This document shows positions 36,146-44,657 of a stretch of DNA of 62,141 nucleotides, piece after piece. Source of the DNA: Salinicola corii. GTDB lineage: Bacteria; Pseudomonadota; Gammaproteobacteria; Pseudomonadales; Halomonadaceae. Each line of letters begins with the position of its first letter. The stretch's first letter is position 1. The stretch lies in the NCBI RefSeq assembly GCF_008298015.1, contig NZ_VTPX01000019.1:1-62141 (forward strand), given 5' to 3'. A program made the translations under genes and the position numbers. Under the pieces are notes generated by a model. That model was not told the DNA's origin. It did no database searches and saw only the letters and a list, made by a program, of their open reading frames with translations.

Positions 36146-37597
36146 TCAGTTCATCGCGCTCTTCAGGCCCTGGGTCATGCCGTCGGCGGCGCGTCCCCAG
36201 AGCGACTGCACTCCCTGGAACATCGCCCGGCCGGCCTGATAGCTCCATTCGGCGGCGGTATCGAGCATCGGCGCCTCGGTGAAGCGCACGTCGACCGGCG
36301 TACCGACCGCACTGGCCGGTAGCGGCGCCTCCGGCACCAGCAGCACGCTGGCCACGTTCTGCTGCTGCCGGACCCAGTCCGGAAAACCGGCGCGAGGTTG
36401 GCGCTCGACGTCGAGCGCCACGCTGCGCACGCGAGCGGGAATGGGCTCCGACGCGTTGGGCAGGGCGATGTAGGCCTGCTGGTGATTCTCGATATCGCCG
36501 ATGTCGTCCATGTGCACCAGCGCCTCGACCATGACGTCGTTGTCGTGGGTGCTGACCAGGGTCATGACGCGGTCGCCCTCGTTGACGTAGGTGCCACCGG
36601 CGGCGCTCAGCGCCCAGGCGACCTCACAGTCACACGGGCTGTAGATGGTGTTGGCCGAGACCCGCGCCTTGTAGGCGTCGATGCGCGAGCTTTCGTAGTC
36701 GCGTGCGGTCTCGAACTGTTCGACACGGGTCCTGGCGATTGCCGGTGGCAGGGTTTCGTAGCCCAGCTCGCCGCCCGACGGATTGGACGAGGTGGCGACG
36801 CTGACCTTGCTGTTGCCGGCGTTATCGAGACTCTGCTGCAGGTTTTCGATCAGTCGCTCGTTGTAGTCGAACGAGGCCTGGGAGAGCAGCAGATCGTTCT
36901 GCAGTTCGGCGTTGTCGACGTCGATCAACGGCTGATCACGCTCGACCCTGTCGCCGGCCTTGAGATCGAGATCCTTCAACTGGCCGGCACCGGGCGCCAG
37001 AATGTCCGTGCGCGGCGCGGTCACCGCAGCGAAACTGGGCTCGATCAGAAAGACGTTGCGATAGACCGTGGCGGCGACGGTGACCATCAGGACGCCCGCC
37101 GCGACCAGCAGTGCCAGATAGCGGAACATGGGAACGCGGCGCTTCGGCTTGGTGGCCGGCGTCGCCACGTTGCCCTGTCGTTTGCGGGGCGTCTGGGAAT
37201 CCTGCTGATCGACCAGGCCGTCGAGGCTGACGTGGCGTCCGCTCATCTGGGCGCGAATCACCCGACGCAGGATGTCGCGCTGGCGGGGTTCCATCTGCGT
37301 GAACTCGAAGGCGATGCACTGTCGACGACCCTCGCCCATCTCGCGCCGCGGACGCGCCATGGCGGGAAGCGCGAATTCGATGCCGCTGGCGGCCAGCATC
37401 AGCGCGACGGGAATCTCGCGGTCGCGCTCGAAATGCATCGAGGTCTCGGCGGAAAAGCCTCCCAGCGAGAGGTCATGACCCTTGACCACATGACCATCGC
37501 CCAGACGTACGTGAAAGGGCATGGCGACCCGCACGTGGCGGCGTTCGTCGCGGCGCTCGTGGCGCAACTGATCCGGATCCTGGTGGTGATCTGTCAT
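36146..37597 (-). CDS. Alg44-like c-di-GMP receptor and membrane-fusion protein
   Basis: 483 residues. A cytoplasmic PilZ domain at the N-terminus, with RxxxR at Arg19-Arg23 and D42-L-S44-L-G-G47 (DxSxxG), the two c-di-GMP-binding signatures. One membrane helix (FRYLALLVAAGVLMVTVAAT) follows near 158-178, then a periplasmic HlyD/biotinyl-lipoyl-like region (ILAPGAGQLKDLDLKAGDRV). This is the Alg44 layout, about 90 residues longer than the Pseudomonas protein. It would couple c-di-GMP to polymerisation by the adjacent glycosyltransferase. Confidence 0.88.
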   Translation of the reverse strand: MTDHHQDPDQLRHERRDERRHVRVAMPFHVRLGDGHVVKGHDLSLGGFSAETSMHFERDREIPVALMLAASGIEFALPAMARPRREMGEGRRQCIAFEFTQMEPRQRDILRRVIRAQMSGRHVSLDGLVDQQDSQTPRKRQGNVATPATKPKRRVPMFRYLALLVAAGVLMVTVAATVYRNVFLIEPSFAAVTAPRTDILAPGAGQLKDLDLKAGDRVERDQPLIDVDNAELQNDLLLSQASFDYNERLIENLQQSLDNAGNSKVSVATSSNPSGGELGYETLPPAIARTRVEQFETARDYESSRIDAYKARVSANTIYSPCDCEVAWALSAAGGTYVNEGDRVMTLVSTHDNDVMVEALVHMDDIGDIENHQQAYIALPNASEPIPARVRSVALDVERQPRAGFPDWVRQQQNVASVLLVPEAPLPASAVGTPVDVRFTEAPMLDTAAEWSYQAGRAMFQGVQSLWGRAADGMTQGLKSAMN

Positions 37598-37624
37598 GCA
37601 TGAGTCTCCTTGTAAATCCCTGGT

Positions 37625-39577
37625 TTACTGGCGGTTCTGGGCCAGTACCTTGTCTTCTCCGCGGCGTTCGTCCAGCGACAGCGACAGCTCCGTCAAACGG
37701 ATATCTTGTCCGCCGATCCGGAGTCGGCAGGGGCGCGGTTCGTTGCACTGCAACCGTCCGGCGCTGGCGAGCGTGGTATCGCCTGAAGTGATCTGAGCGG
37801 ACAGGCCTGGGTCGATCTGCAGGACGCTCGGGTGGTCGGGATCGTCATGACCGTGGATGTCGGTGCCTCGGATTCTGTCCAGTGAAGCGACGGCGGCGTT
37901 GAAACCGCCATCGATTCGAAAGTGCCCCGGCGGCAGCTGCACGCTGCCATCCTGCGGCACATCGGCGAGCGCCAGTGCCAGCCAGCGGTTGTCGTCGGCG
38001 TCGGTCGATGCCGGCCTGGCCCCAACCATCGCCGCGACCGAGAGACGATCTGCCGGTGCCATGACGCCGCCGAAGACGGCCAGTGCGAATACCAGCGCGC
38101 CGAAGTAGAGGGTGTGGATGAGATGGCCGCCGAGGCGCTGATGGCGCGCGGCGCGTGGATCGTCGGGCTCGCCCGCCGAAATGCCCTGGCGCGACCAACG
38201 CTGTCGATTGAAGCGGAAGCTGACGTAGGTCTTGAGAACCGCCCCGCTGAGCTGGTTGTAGTAGAGCATCGGCACCCATAGCGCGCTCCAGCGGCCCCGC
38301 TGCCAGGCCAGCACCAGACTGGTCAGTCCGCGGGTCATCACAATCCAGAGCAGGTAGGCGAAGATGAATGAGGGGCGCACGAACAGCGTCAGCAGGATGG
38401 CGATGGTCGGGCCGATCAGCGTGGTCCACATCGATAGCCGCTGATCGACCAGGCTCCACCAGGTGAACCACCCCATCCGACTCGGCCCCAGGGCGATGGC
38501 CCGGCCGTTGGTGCGCAGCATGTTGCCGAACCAGCGACGCATCAGGTCCTGCGTCGATTTGAAGAAGCGCCGGCGATCCGGCAGCTCCTCGAAACCGGTG
38601 ACATGGACGTCGGGCAGGTAGAGCATCTTCCAGCGATGCTTGAGCAGCCAGAACCAGGTCGACTTGTCGTCTCCGGAGAGAAACTTGAAGTTGCCGAAGC
38701 GCCAGTGCTCGACGTGATCGTTCTCGACCAGTTCGATGAACTCCGGCTCGGTGGCGAGGTCGGCACGAAACGCGCTGTAGCGACCGGTCAGCACTAGCAG
38801 TCGTTCGGAGACCGCGGTCGAGCTCATCACCAGATGACGCTGGGCGTAGCGCAGGTCGTACCACTCCTTGGTCATGTCGTTGCCGATGACGACGGCGCTG
38901 TTGTTGGTGGTGATCGCCCCCAGGTCTTCCCGGGCCAGGAAGAACGACAGCGAGCGTTCCAGCGTCCCCGGTTCGATGCGGATGTCGCCGTCCATGCTGA
39001 CCAGCAACGAGCGGGGCGTCGGCATGCAGCGAGAGATGGCCCGCAAGACTTCGGCCATGGCCGAGCGTTTGCCGTCGCCTTTCTGGAACATGTAGCGAAC
39101 GCTGACATTGGCGGGCCAGCCATGCTCGTCCATGACCTGGTCGATGATGTCGACGTCGCTGCGGTCGGCGATGGCGGCGAACAGCGTGGTCGGCACACCG
39201 TAGTCGGCCGCATCCCGGATCAGCGCGTCATAGACGGCGAAAGTCACTTCGGTATCGATCCGAAACGATGTGCACAGGATATAGAGGGCGTCCGGGGTTT
39301 CGTTGGCACCGACGGCATCGGCCTCCGCCCGTAGCCGTGGAAACATGCGGCGGTTGTACCAGACCGACCGGATCGCCTGGACGAACCACCACGAGTAGCG
39401 CCAGGCGCCGATCAAGCCCACGGCGAAGAGGAAGCTCTTCGACCCGGGATGGAAGACCTCGTCCGGCAGATGCGTTACCAGCAGCAGGACCAGCGTGGCG
39501 AGCAGCAGCATGACCGTGGCTTCGGTCGCCACCGATGCCTTGCTGGGTCTGGCTCGGGTGTAGTGGATGTGGCTCAT
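37625..39577 (-). CDS. Alg8-like processive glycosyltransferase with C-terminal extension
   Basis: 650 residues. A GT2 synthase embedded in the inner membrane: N-terminal helices (about 20-70), catalytic loop with SMDGDIRIEPG (Asp196/Asp198), LSGDD at 300-304 and the TQDLMRRW motif near 342-349, then more helices to about 525. This matches Alg8 (494 residues) up to there. The last 125 or so residues are extra and contain VQLPPGHFRIDGGF, reminiscent of the first turn of beta-helix carbohydrate enzymes. ATG at 39577 has AGGGGA upstream. It polymerises a nucleotide-activated uronic acid; the donor is discussed under ugd. Confidence 0.88.
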   Translation of the reverse strand: MSHIHYTRARPSKASVATEATVMLLLATLVLLLVTHLPDEVFHPGSKSFLFAVGLIGAWRYSWWFVQAIRSVWYNRRMFPRLRAEADAVGANETPDALYILCTSFRIDTEVTFAVYDALIRDAADYGVPTTLFAAIADRSDVDIIDQVMDEHGWPANVSVRYMFQKGDGKRSAMAEVLRAISRCMPTPRSLLVSMDGDIRIEPGTLERSLSFFLAREDLGAITTNNSAVVIGNDMTKEWYDLRYAQRHLVMSSTAVSERLLVLTGRYSAFRADLATEPEFIELVENDHVEHWRFGNFKFLSGDDKSTWFWLLKHRWKMLYLPDVHVTGFEELPDRRRFFKSTQDLMRRWFGNMLRTNGRAIALGPSRMGWFTWWSLVDQRLSMWTTLIGPTIAILLTLFVRPSFIFAYLLWIVMTRGLTSLVLAWQRGRWSALWVPMLYYNQLSGAVLKTYVSFRFNRQRWSRQGISAGEPDDPRAARHQRLGGHLIHTLYFGALVFALAVFGGVMAPADRLSVAAMVGARPASTDADDNRWLALALADVPQDGSVQLPPGHFRIDGGFNAAVASLDRIRGTDIHGHDDPDHPSVLQIDPGLSAQITSGDTTLASAGRLQCNEPRPCRLRIGGQDIRLTELSLSLDERRGEDKVLAQNRQ

Positions 39578-39736
39578 CGGGTTGTCCCCTGGAGTCGTTC
39601 CTGGGTTGCGTTCCTCGACCCGAGTCCTTGCGTCAGGCGCGCAGACACGAAGTCCCCCTGATCGATGCCGTGGCACCGATCGGGAACGTCATGAGAGTCG
39701 AGGGGGCGGCGACGTCAGCCGCCGACGGGGCGGTTA

Positions 39737-41149
39737 TCAGAGTGTGTAGGCGACGCTCGGGCTCGTTCGCTCGGCCGGTGATGCCGCTGCGGTAGCGACG
39801 GCGACAGGCTGGGCGATGAGCAGCGAGTCGGCACGACCCACCGCGAAATAGAGCAGGCCGGCGGCGCGCACGCTCTCGGGATCGAACAGGTTGCGTCCGT
39901 CGATGATCACCGGGGTGGTGAGCCGCTCCCGCAGGCGGCGGAAGTCGACCGTGCGGAAGGCCTTCCATTCGGTGCAGATCACCAGGGCGTCGGCGCCCTC
40001 CAGGGTGTCGTCCCGGCGCTTGGTCAGTGCCAGGTCGTCGCGTTCGCCGTAAATACGTCGGCACTCATCCATGGCCTCGGGATCGTGGGCGCGAACCTTG
40101 CCGCCGGCGGCCCAGACCGCCTCCATCAGTTTGCGGCTCGGGGCTTCGCGCATGTCGTCGGTATTGGGCTTGAAGGCCAGCCCCCATATGGCGATGGTCT
40201 TGCCCTGCAGTTCCCCATCGAGCGCCTGGGAAAGCTTGGTGAACAGGTGGGTCTTCTGACGGTTGTTGACCGATTCGACCGCGTCGAGCAGTTCGGCCTC
40301 GTAGCCGACATCGCTGGCGGTGCGCGCCAATGCCTGCACGTCCTTCGGGAAACACGAGCCGCCATAGCCACAGCCTGGATAAATGAAGCTGTAGCCGATG
40401 CGCGGATCGCTGCCGATGCCCCGGCGCACGTTCTCGATGTCCGCACCGAGCCGTTCCGCCAGATTCGAGATCTCGTTCATGAAGCTGATCTTTGTCGCCA
40501 GCATGGCGTTGGCAGCGTACTTGGTCAGCTCGGCGCTGCGGATGTCCATGAACATCAGCTTTTCCTGACGCCGGTTGTAGGGCGCGTAGCACTCGCGCAT
40601 CAGCGGCTCCACGCGGGGGGAGTCGCAGCCGACCACGATGCGTGCACCCTGGGAGAAATCCTCCACGGCCGAGCCCTCCTTGAGAAACTCCGGGTTCGAG
40701 CAGACGTCGAAGGGAATATCCACGTCGCGTTGCCGCAGCCGCCGGGCAATGGTCCCCGACACGCGGTCCGCCGTACCGACCGGTACCGTGGACTTGTCGA
40801 TCACCAGCTTGTACGCCTGCATGTGGGTGGCAATGGTGTCGGCCACGTTGAGCACGTATCTGAGATCGGCGCTACCGTCCTCGTCCGGCGGCGTGCCGAC
40901 GGCGATGAACTGCAGCGTCCCGAAATTGACCGCCTCGACCGGGTCGGTGGTGAACAGCAGCCGTTGGTCCGCCACGTTCTGCTTGATCAACGCCTCCAGG
41001 CCCGGTTCGTAGATCGGTACGACGCCGTTCTTCAGGCCGTTGATCTTGTCCTGATCCACGTCCATGCACATGACTTCATGCCCGGCATCGGCGAGGCACG
41101 TCCCGGTGACCAGGCCGACATAGCCCGTTCCAAAAATGGTGATCCGCAT
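39737..41149 (-). CDS. ugd: UDP-glucose 6-dehydrogenase
   Basis: 470 residues. NAD-binding [10 protein letters not shown] at residues 7-16, the sugar-nucleotide features [25 protein letters not shown] and [14 protein letters not shown], and the catalytic Cys266 in [12 protein letters not shown]. These match UDP-glucose dehydrogenases; AlgD (GDP-mannose) proteins differ in these blocks. It makes UDP-glucuronate. As first gene of the operon it probably supplies the donor sugar for the Alg8-like synthase. ATG at 41149 has AAGGAG. The last 25 residues are a loose Ala/Ser-rich tail. Confidence 0.92.
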   Translation of the reverse strand: MRITIFGTGYVGLVTGTCLADAGHEVMCMDVDQDKINGLKNGVVPIYEPGLEALIKQNVADQRLLFTTDPVEAVNFGTLQFIAVGTPPDEDGSADLRYVLNVADTIATHMQAYKLVIDKSTVPVGTADRVSGTIARRLRQRDVDIPFDVCSNPEFLKEGSAVEDFSQGARIVVGCDSPRVEPLMRECYAPYNRRQEKLMFMDIRSAELTKYAANAMLATKISFMNEISNLAERLGADIENVRRGIGSDPRIGYSFIYPGCGYGGSCFPKDVQALARTASDVGYEAELLDAVESVNNRQKTHLFTKLSQALDGELQGKTIAIWGLAFKPNTDDMREAPSRKLMEAVWAAGGKVRAHDPEAMDECRRIYGERDDLALTKRRDDTLEGADALVICTEWKAFRTVDFRRLRERLTTPVIIDGRNLFDPESVRAAGLLYFAVGRADSLLIAQPVAVATAAASPAERTSPSVAYTL

Positions 41150-41204
41150 GATCGCTCTCCTTGCTGATATTCGTATCGTGACCAGGTTTCGTGATCTGGA
41201 CGTC

Positions 41205-41220
41205 GGCATTCACTGCGCCA
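41205..41220 (-). promoter_or_regulatory. possible sigma-54 promoter for the polysaccharide operon
   Basis: On the minus strand TGGCGCAGTGAATGCC has the GG-N10-GC spacing of a -24/-12 element, with two departures from the TGGCAC-N5-TTGC consensus. It lies about 56 bp upstream of the ugd start. Weak evidence on its own. Confidence 0.25.
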
Positions 41221-41258
41221 CCGAGGTGGAGTTGCCGATTCTTGATATCTCTCCGTGA

Positions 41259-41269
41259 CCCCCCCCCCC
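41259..41269 (-). repeat. 11-base C run (G11 on the operon's coding strand)
   Basis: Eleven consecutive C on the + strand, 110 bp upstream of the ugd start. Such a homopolymer can change length by slippage; it lies in the leader or promoter region rather than in a gene. Confidence 0.85.
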
Positions 41270-41746
41270 GCGCTCCCTTGCCAGGTGTCCGGAAGATGAG
41301 GGGGACCGTTTGGCCTTGTGTTCCGTGACATCCGTACTGTCCCATCGGCGATGGGTGTTACAGCCGATGACAAACAGCGTTTCCGAAAGGGTGGGACAAC
41401 GGTAGGTTCGAAGTGGCGAAGAGGCAATTCAGGAAAATCTCATGTAAAAGGACGTGCGATTTTCGTGTCGCTCCATTGCACAGGGCGTGTCTTTACGCAG
41501 ACACCACTTGTTGCCGAATGCCAACGGCGGACGCTCGCCGAAAAACGCCCTGAGTATCGAAAAGGCTTCATAATGTGTCTTTAGGAAAACAAGGTTTCTT
41601 GGCGTTTCGTTTTGTATTTTTATGTCATTGCGAGATTCGGCGACGTCCTCGAGCGGATCTGAATGACGGTTGTCCGGAAAGAAGAGGGCGAACCGCTCGG
41701 AGAATGGCGAGCCATGCGTCGGTAAGGGTTCACAGCGTATATAAAG

Positions 41747-41763
41747 AGGACTAAAATGGTCCT
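41747..41763 (+). promoter_or_regulatory. probable operator of the suf regulator
   Basis: Inverted repeat AGGAC (41747-41751) and GTCCT (41759-41763) with a 7-bp AT-rich centre, embedded in ATAAAG...ATAT. It lies 36 bp upstream of the Rrf2-type regulator's start and overlaps a plausible -10 region, the usual place for IscR-like binding sites. Confidence 0.5.
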
Positions 41764-41799
41764 ATATGGAGACTGTCAGGGTCGAGAGGGCATCGAGGC

Positions 41800-42279
41800 G
41801 TGCTGAAGCTATCGAAATTGACGGACTATGCGGCAGTGATCATGGCGCAGATCGCGCGTGACCCCGATCAGGCGCACACCGCGTCGGAACTGGCGGCGCG
41901 TGTGAAACTGCCCCATCCCACGGTGGGGAAGACCCTCAAGATGCTGTCCAAGGGCGGATTGCTCGAGTCCCGCCGAGGTTCCCACGGCGGCTACGTGTTG
42001 TCCCGCTCACCGTCTGACATCACGGCCAGCGACATCATCGCCGCGATCGAGGGGCCGATCGGCATGACCGAATGCAGCCATGCCGACGGCGACTGCGAGT
42101 TGCTCGACACCTGTGGCGTCGCCGGCAACTGGCAGCGGGTGTCGCAGGCCATACGCACCCTGCTCGACGGTGTCACCTTGGCGCACCTCGCGCAGTCCAG
42201 TCCGCTCAAGCTGCCGGTGCAGCTACCCATTCAAAGCGTGACGCTTCCCTCGGCAGGCGAGGCGTTGCGCGAACATTAA
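41800..42279 (+). CDS. Rrf2-family SUF operon regulator (IscR-like)
   Basis: 159 residues, GTG start. A winged helix-turn-helix with LSKLTDYAAVIMAQIA and SRRGSHGGYVLSRSP. Three Cys in ECSHADGDCELLDTCG are placed as in IscR for a 2Fe-2S cluster, so it would sense cluster status and control the sufBCDST genes downstream. An inverted repeat in front of the gene suggests autoregulation. It matches the SUF-specific Rrf2 subgroup of gammaproteobacteria. Confidence 0.9.
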   Translation: MLKLSKLTDYAAVIMAQIARDPDQAHTASELAARVKLPHPTVGKTLKMLSKGGLLESRRGSHGGYVLSRSPSDITASDIIAAIEGPIGMTECSHADGDCELLDTCGVAGNWQRVSQAIRTLLDGVTLAHLAQSSPLKLPVQLPIQSVTLPSAGEALREH

Positions 42280-42387
42280 GAAGGCGCGGCAATGGCAGGA
42301 CCAGCGGTGGTGACGGTTCGTTGCTTCCTGGTCCCGTCCGGGATTGTGCCTTCGTCATAAGGCTCTCGGTGGAGAGGAGAGAAGACC

Positions 42388-43830
42388 ATGGCTAGCGAAG
42401 AGATGGAGCAGTTGGTCCGTCGCGAATACAAGCAGGGATTCGTGACCGACATTGAAAGCGATACCGTGCCGCCCGGCCTGGACGAGAGCACGATCGCTTT
42501 CATATCCCAGAAAAAGGGCGAGCCGCAGTGGATGCTGGAGTGGCGCCTCGAGGCTTACTATCAGTGGCTCAAGATGACGCCTCCCTCCTGGGCACACCTG
42601 GAGTACCCGCCGATCGACTATCAGGCGATCTCCTACTTCAGCGCGCCCAAGAAGCCGGAAGATCGCCCGCAGAGCCTGGACGAGGTCGATCCCAAGCTGC
42701 TGGAGACCTACGAAAAGCTGGGGATCCCGCTGCATGAACGGGCGGCGCTGGCGGGGGTCGCGGTCGATGCGGTGTTCGACTCCGTGTCCGTGACCACGAC
42801 GTTCAAGGAAAAGCTCCACGAAGCGGGCGTGATCTTCTGCTCCATTTCCGAGGCGATCCGCGAGTATCCGGAACTGGTCCGTCAATACCTGGGCACCGTG
42901 GTGCCGCAGGCGGACAACTACTTCGCGGCATTGAACTCCGCGGTGTTCACCGACGGCTCCTTCGTCTACGTGCCGGAAGGCGTGAAGTGCCCGATGGAGC
43001 TCTCCACCTATTTCCGGATCAATGCCGCCAATACGGGGCAGTTCGAACGTACGTTGATCATCTGCGACAAGCAGGCCCAGGTCTCCTACCTCGAGGGCTG
43101 TACCGCGCCGATGCGCGACGAGAACCAGTTGCACGCGGCGGTGGTCGAGCTGGTGGCGCTGGAAGATGCCTACATCAAGTACTCCACCGTTCAGAACTGG
43201 TATCCGGGGGACGAGGACGGCAAGGGTGGTATCTACAACTTTGTCACTAAGCGTGGCGACTGTCGCGGCGATCGCTCCCGGATCAGTTGGACCCAGGTCG
43301 AGACCGGCTCTGCGATCACCTGGAAGTATCCCTCCTGCATGCTGCGCGGCAAGGAGAGCATCGGCGAGTTCTACTCGGTGGCGGTGACCAACGGCCGCCA
43401 GCAGGCGGATACCGGCACCAAGATGATCCACATCGGCGAGAACACCCGCTCGACGATCGTCGCCAAGGGGATCGCCGCCGGCCGCAGCGATCAGGCCTAT
43501 CGCGGGCTGGTCAAGATCGGGCCGCGGGCCAAGGGCGCGCGCAACTACACCCAGTGTGATTCGCTGCTGATCGGCGACCGGTGCGGTGCGCACACCTTCC
43601 CCTACCAGGAGATCGGCAACAGCACCGCGACCGTGGAGCATGAGGCGACCACCTCCAAGATTGCCGACGATCAGCTGTTCTACTGTCGCGCCCGGGGTAT
43701 CGACGAGGAGGATGCCGTCAGCATGATCGTCAACGGCTTCTGCAAGGACGTCTTCCAGGAGTTGCCGATGGAGTTCGCCGTCGAGGCCGAAGCACTGCTC
43801 AATGTCACGCTGGAAGGGTCGGTGGGCTGA
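42388..43830 (+). CDS. sufB: Fe-S assembly scaffold SufB
   Basis: 480 residues. Core SufB beta-helix with [27 protein letters not shown], and the C-terminal [21 protein letters not shown] block used in the SufB-SufD interface. Forms SufBC2D, which builds nascent Fe-S clusters. It follows the regulator by 108 bp, with GGAGAGGAG before the ATG. Confidence 0.96.
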   Translation: MASEEMEQLVRREYKQGFVTDIESDTVPPGLDESTIAFISQKKGEPQWMLEWRLEAYYQWLKMTPPSWAHLEYPPIDYQAISYFSAPKKPEDRPQSLDEVDPKLLETYEKLGIPLHERAALAGVAVDAVFDSVSVTTTFKEKLHEAGVIFCSISEAIREYPELVRQYLGTVVPQADNYFAALNSAVFTDGSFVYVPEGVKCPMELSTYFRINAANTGQFERTLIICDKQAQVSYLEGCTAPMRDENQLHAAVVELVALEDAYIKYSTVQNWYPGDEDGKGGIYNFVTKRGDCRGDRSRISWTQVETGSAITWKYPSCMLRGKESIGEFYSVAVTNGRQQADTGTKMIHIGENTRSTIVAKGIAAGRSDQAYRGLVKIGPRAKGARNYTQCDSLLIGDRCGAHTFPYQEIGNSTATVEHEATTSKIADDQLFYCRARGIDEEDAVSMIVNGFCKDVFQELPMEFAVEAEALLNVTLEGSVG

Positions 43831-43904
43831 TTCGCGACCCATCGCCCAAGTCATCCAATTTCGGGAGGCTGCGTCGACGGCCTCTCTCGTATCAAGGGTT
43901 TCAC

Positions 43905-44657
43905 ATGCTCGAAGTCAAAGATCTTCATGTCACGGTCGAGGACAAAGCGATCCTCAAGGGCCTCAACCTGACCATCAACGCCGGCGAGATTCACGCCATC
44001 ATGGGGCCCAACGGTGCGGGCAAGTCGACGCTGTCGGCCGTGATCGCCGGCAAGGACGGCTATGAAGTGACCCAGGGCACCATTCTCTTCGAGGGCCAGG
44101 ACGTCCTCGAGATGGAGATCGAGGAACGTGCTCGTGCCGGGTTGCTGCTGGGCTTTCAGTACCCGATCGAGATTCCCGGGGTCAAGAACATCTATCTGCT
44201 CAAGGCCGCGCTCAATGCGCAGCGTGCCGCACGGGGCGAGGGCGAGATTCCGGCGCCGGAGTTCATGAAGCTGGTGCGCGAGAAGAGCGCCGAGATGAAG
44301 CTGGACCCGAGCTTCCTGCAGCGTGCGGTCAACGAAGGTTTCTCCGGCGGCGAGAAGAAGCGCAACGAAATCCTCCAGATGCTGGTGCTGCAACCGAAAC
44401 TGGCGATGCTCGATGAAATCGATTCCGGTCTCGACATCGACGCCATGAAGGTCGTGGCCAGCGGGGTCAATTCGCTGCGTAGCGCCGATCGCGCCATCCT
44501 GCTGGTGACCCACTATCAGCGCCTGCTCAATCATATCGAGCCGGATCGCGTCCATGTCCTGGTCGATGGCCGCATCGTCAAGAGCGGCGACAAGGAGCTG
44601 GCGCTGGAGCTCGAAGCCCGTGGTTACGATTGGGTGCTGGAGGAGTCTGCTGCATGA
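43905..44657 (+). CDS. sufC: Fe-S assembly ATPase SufC
   Basis: 250 residues, an ABC-type ATPase. Walker A GPNGAGKSTLSAV, signature FSGGEKKRNEIL, Walker B LAMLDEIDSGLDID. Powers conformational change in SufBC2D. It overlaps sufD by four bases (ATGA). Confidence 0.97.
   Translation: MLEVKDLHVTVEDKAILKGLNLTINAGEIHAIMGPNGAGKSTLSAVIAGKDGYEVTQGTILFEGQDVLEMEIEERARAGLLLGFQYPIEIPGVKNIYLLKAALNAQRAARGEGEIPAPEFMKLVREKSAEMKLDPSFLQRAVNEGFSGGEKKRNEILQMLVLQPKLAMLDEIDSGLDIDAMKVVASGVNSLRSADRAILLVTHYQRLLNHIEPDRVHVLVDGRIVKSGDKELALELEARGYDWVLEESAA

Larger units (their letters stand above)
41150..41799. other. 650-bp intergenic control region between ugd and the suf operon
   Basis: No gene is supported; a short open frame at 41318-41584 has no coding character or ribosome site. 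The region should hold the divergent promoters for the polysaccharide operon (minus) and suf operon (plus). Listed separately: a sigma-54-like site, an 11-C run, and the Rrf2-type operator. Confidence 0.6.

Noticed and set aside
39737-41149. Calling the dehydrogenase AlgD (GDP-mannose) because of the Alg8/Alg44 neighbours
   Set aside because: The blocks [22 protein letters not shown] and [12 protein letters not shown] match UDP-glucose dehydrogenases; neighbours alone are not enough.
41318-41584. 88-codon frame upstream of the suf operon
   Set aside because: No ribosome site, composition unlike coding DNA, and it occupies the expected promoter region.
42355-43854. Minus-strand open frame of 499 codons opposite sufB
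   Set aside because: No recognisable domain and His/Asp/Gly-rich; sufB on the plus strand is unambiguous.
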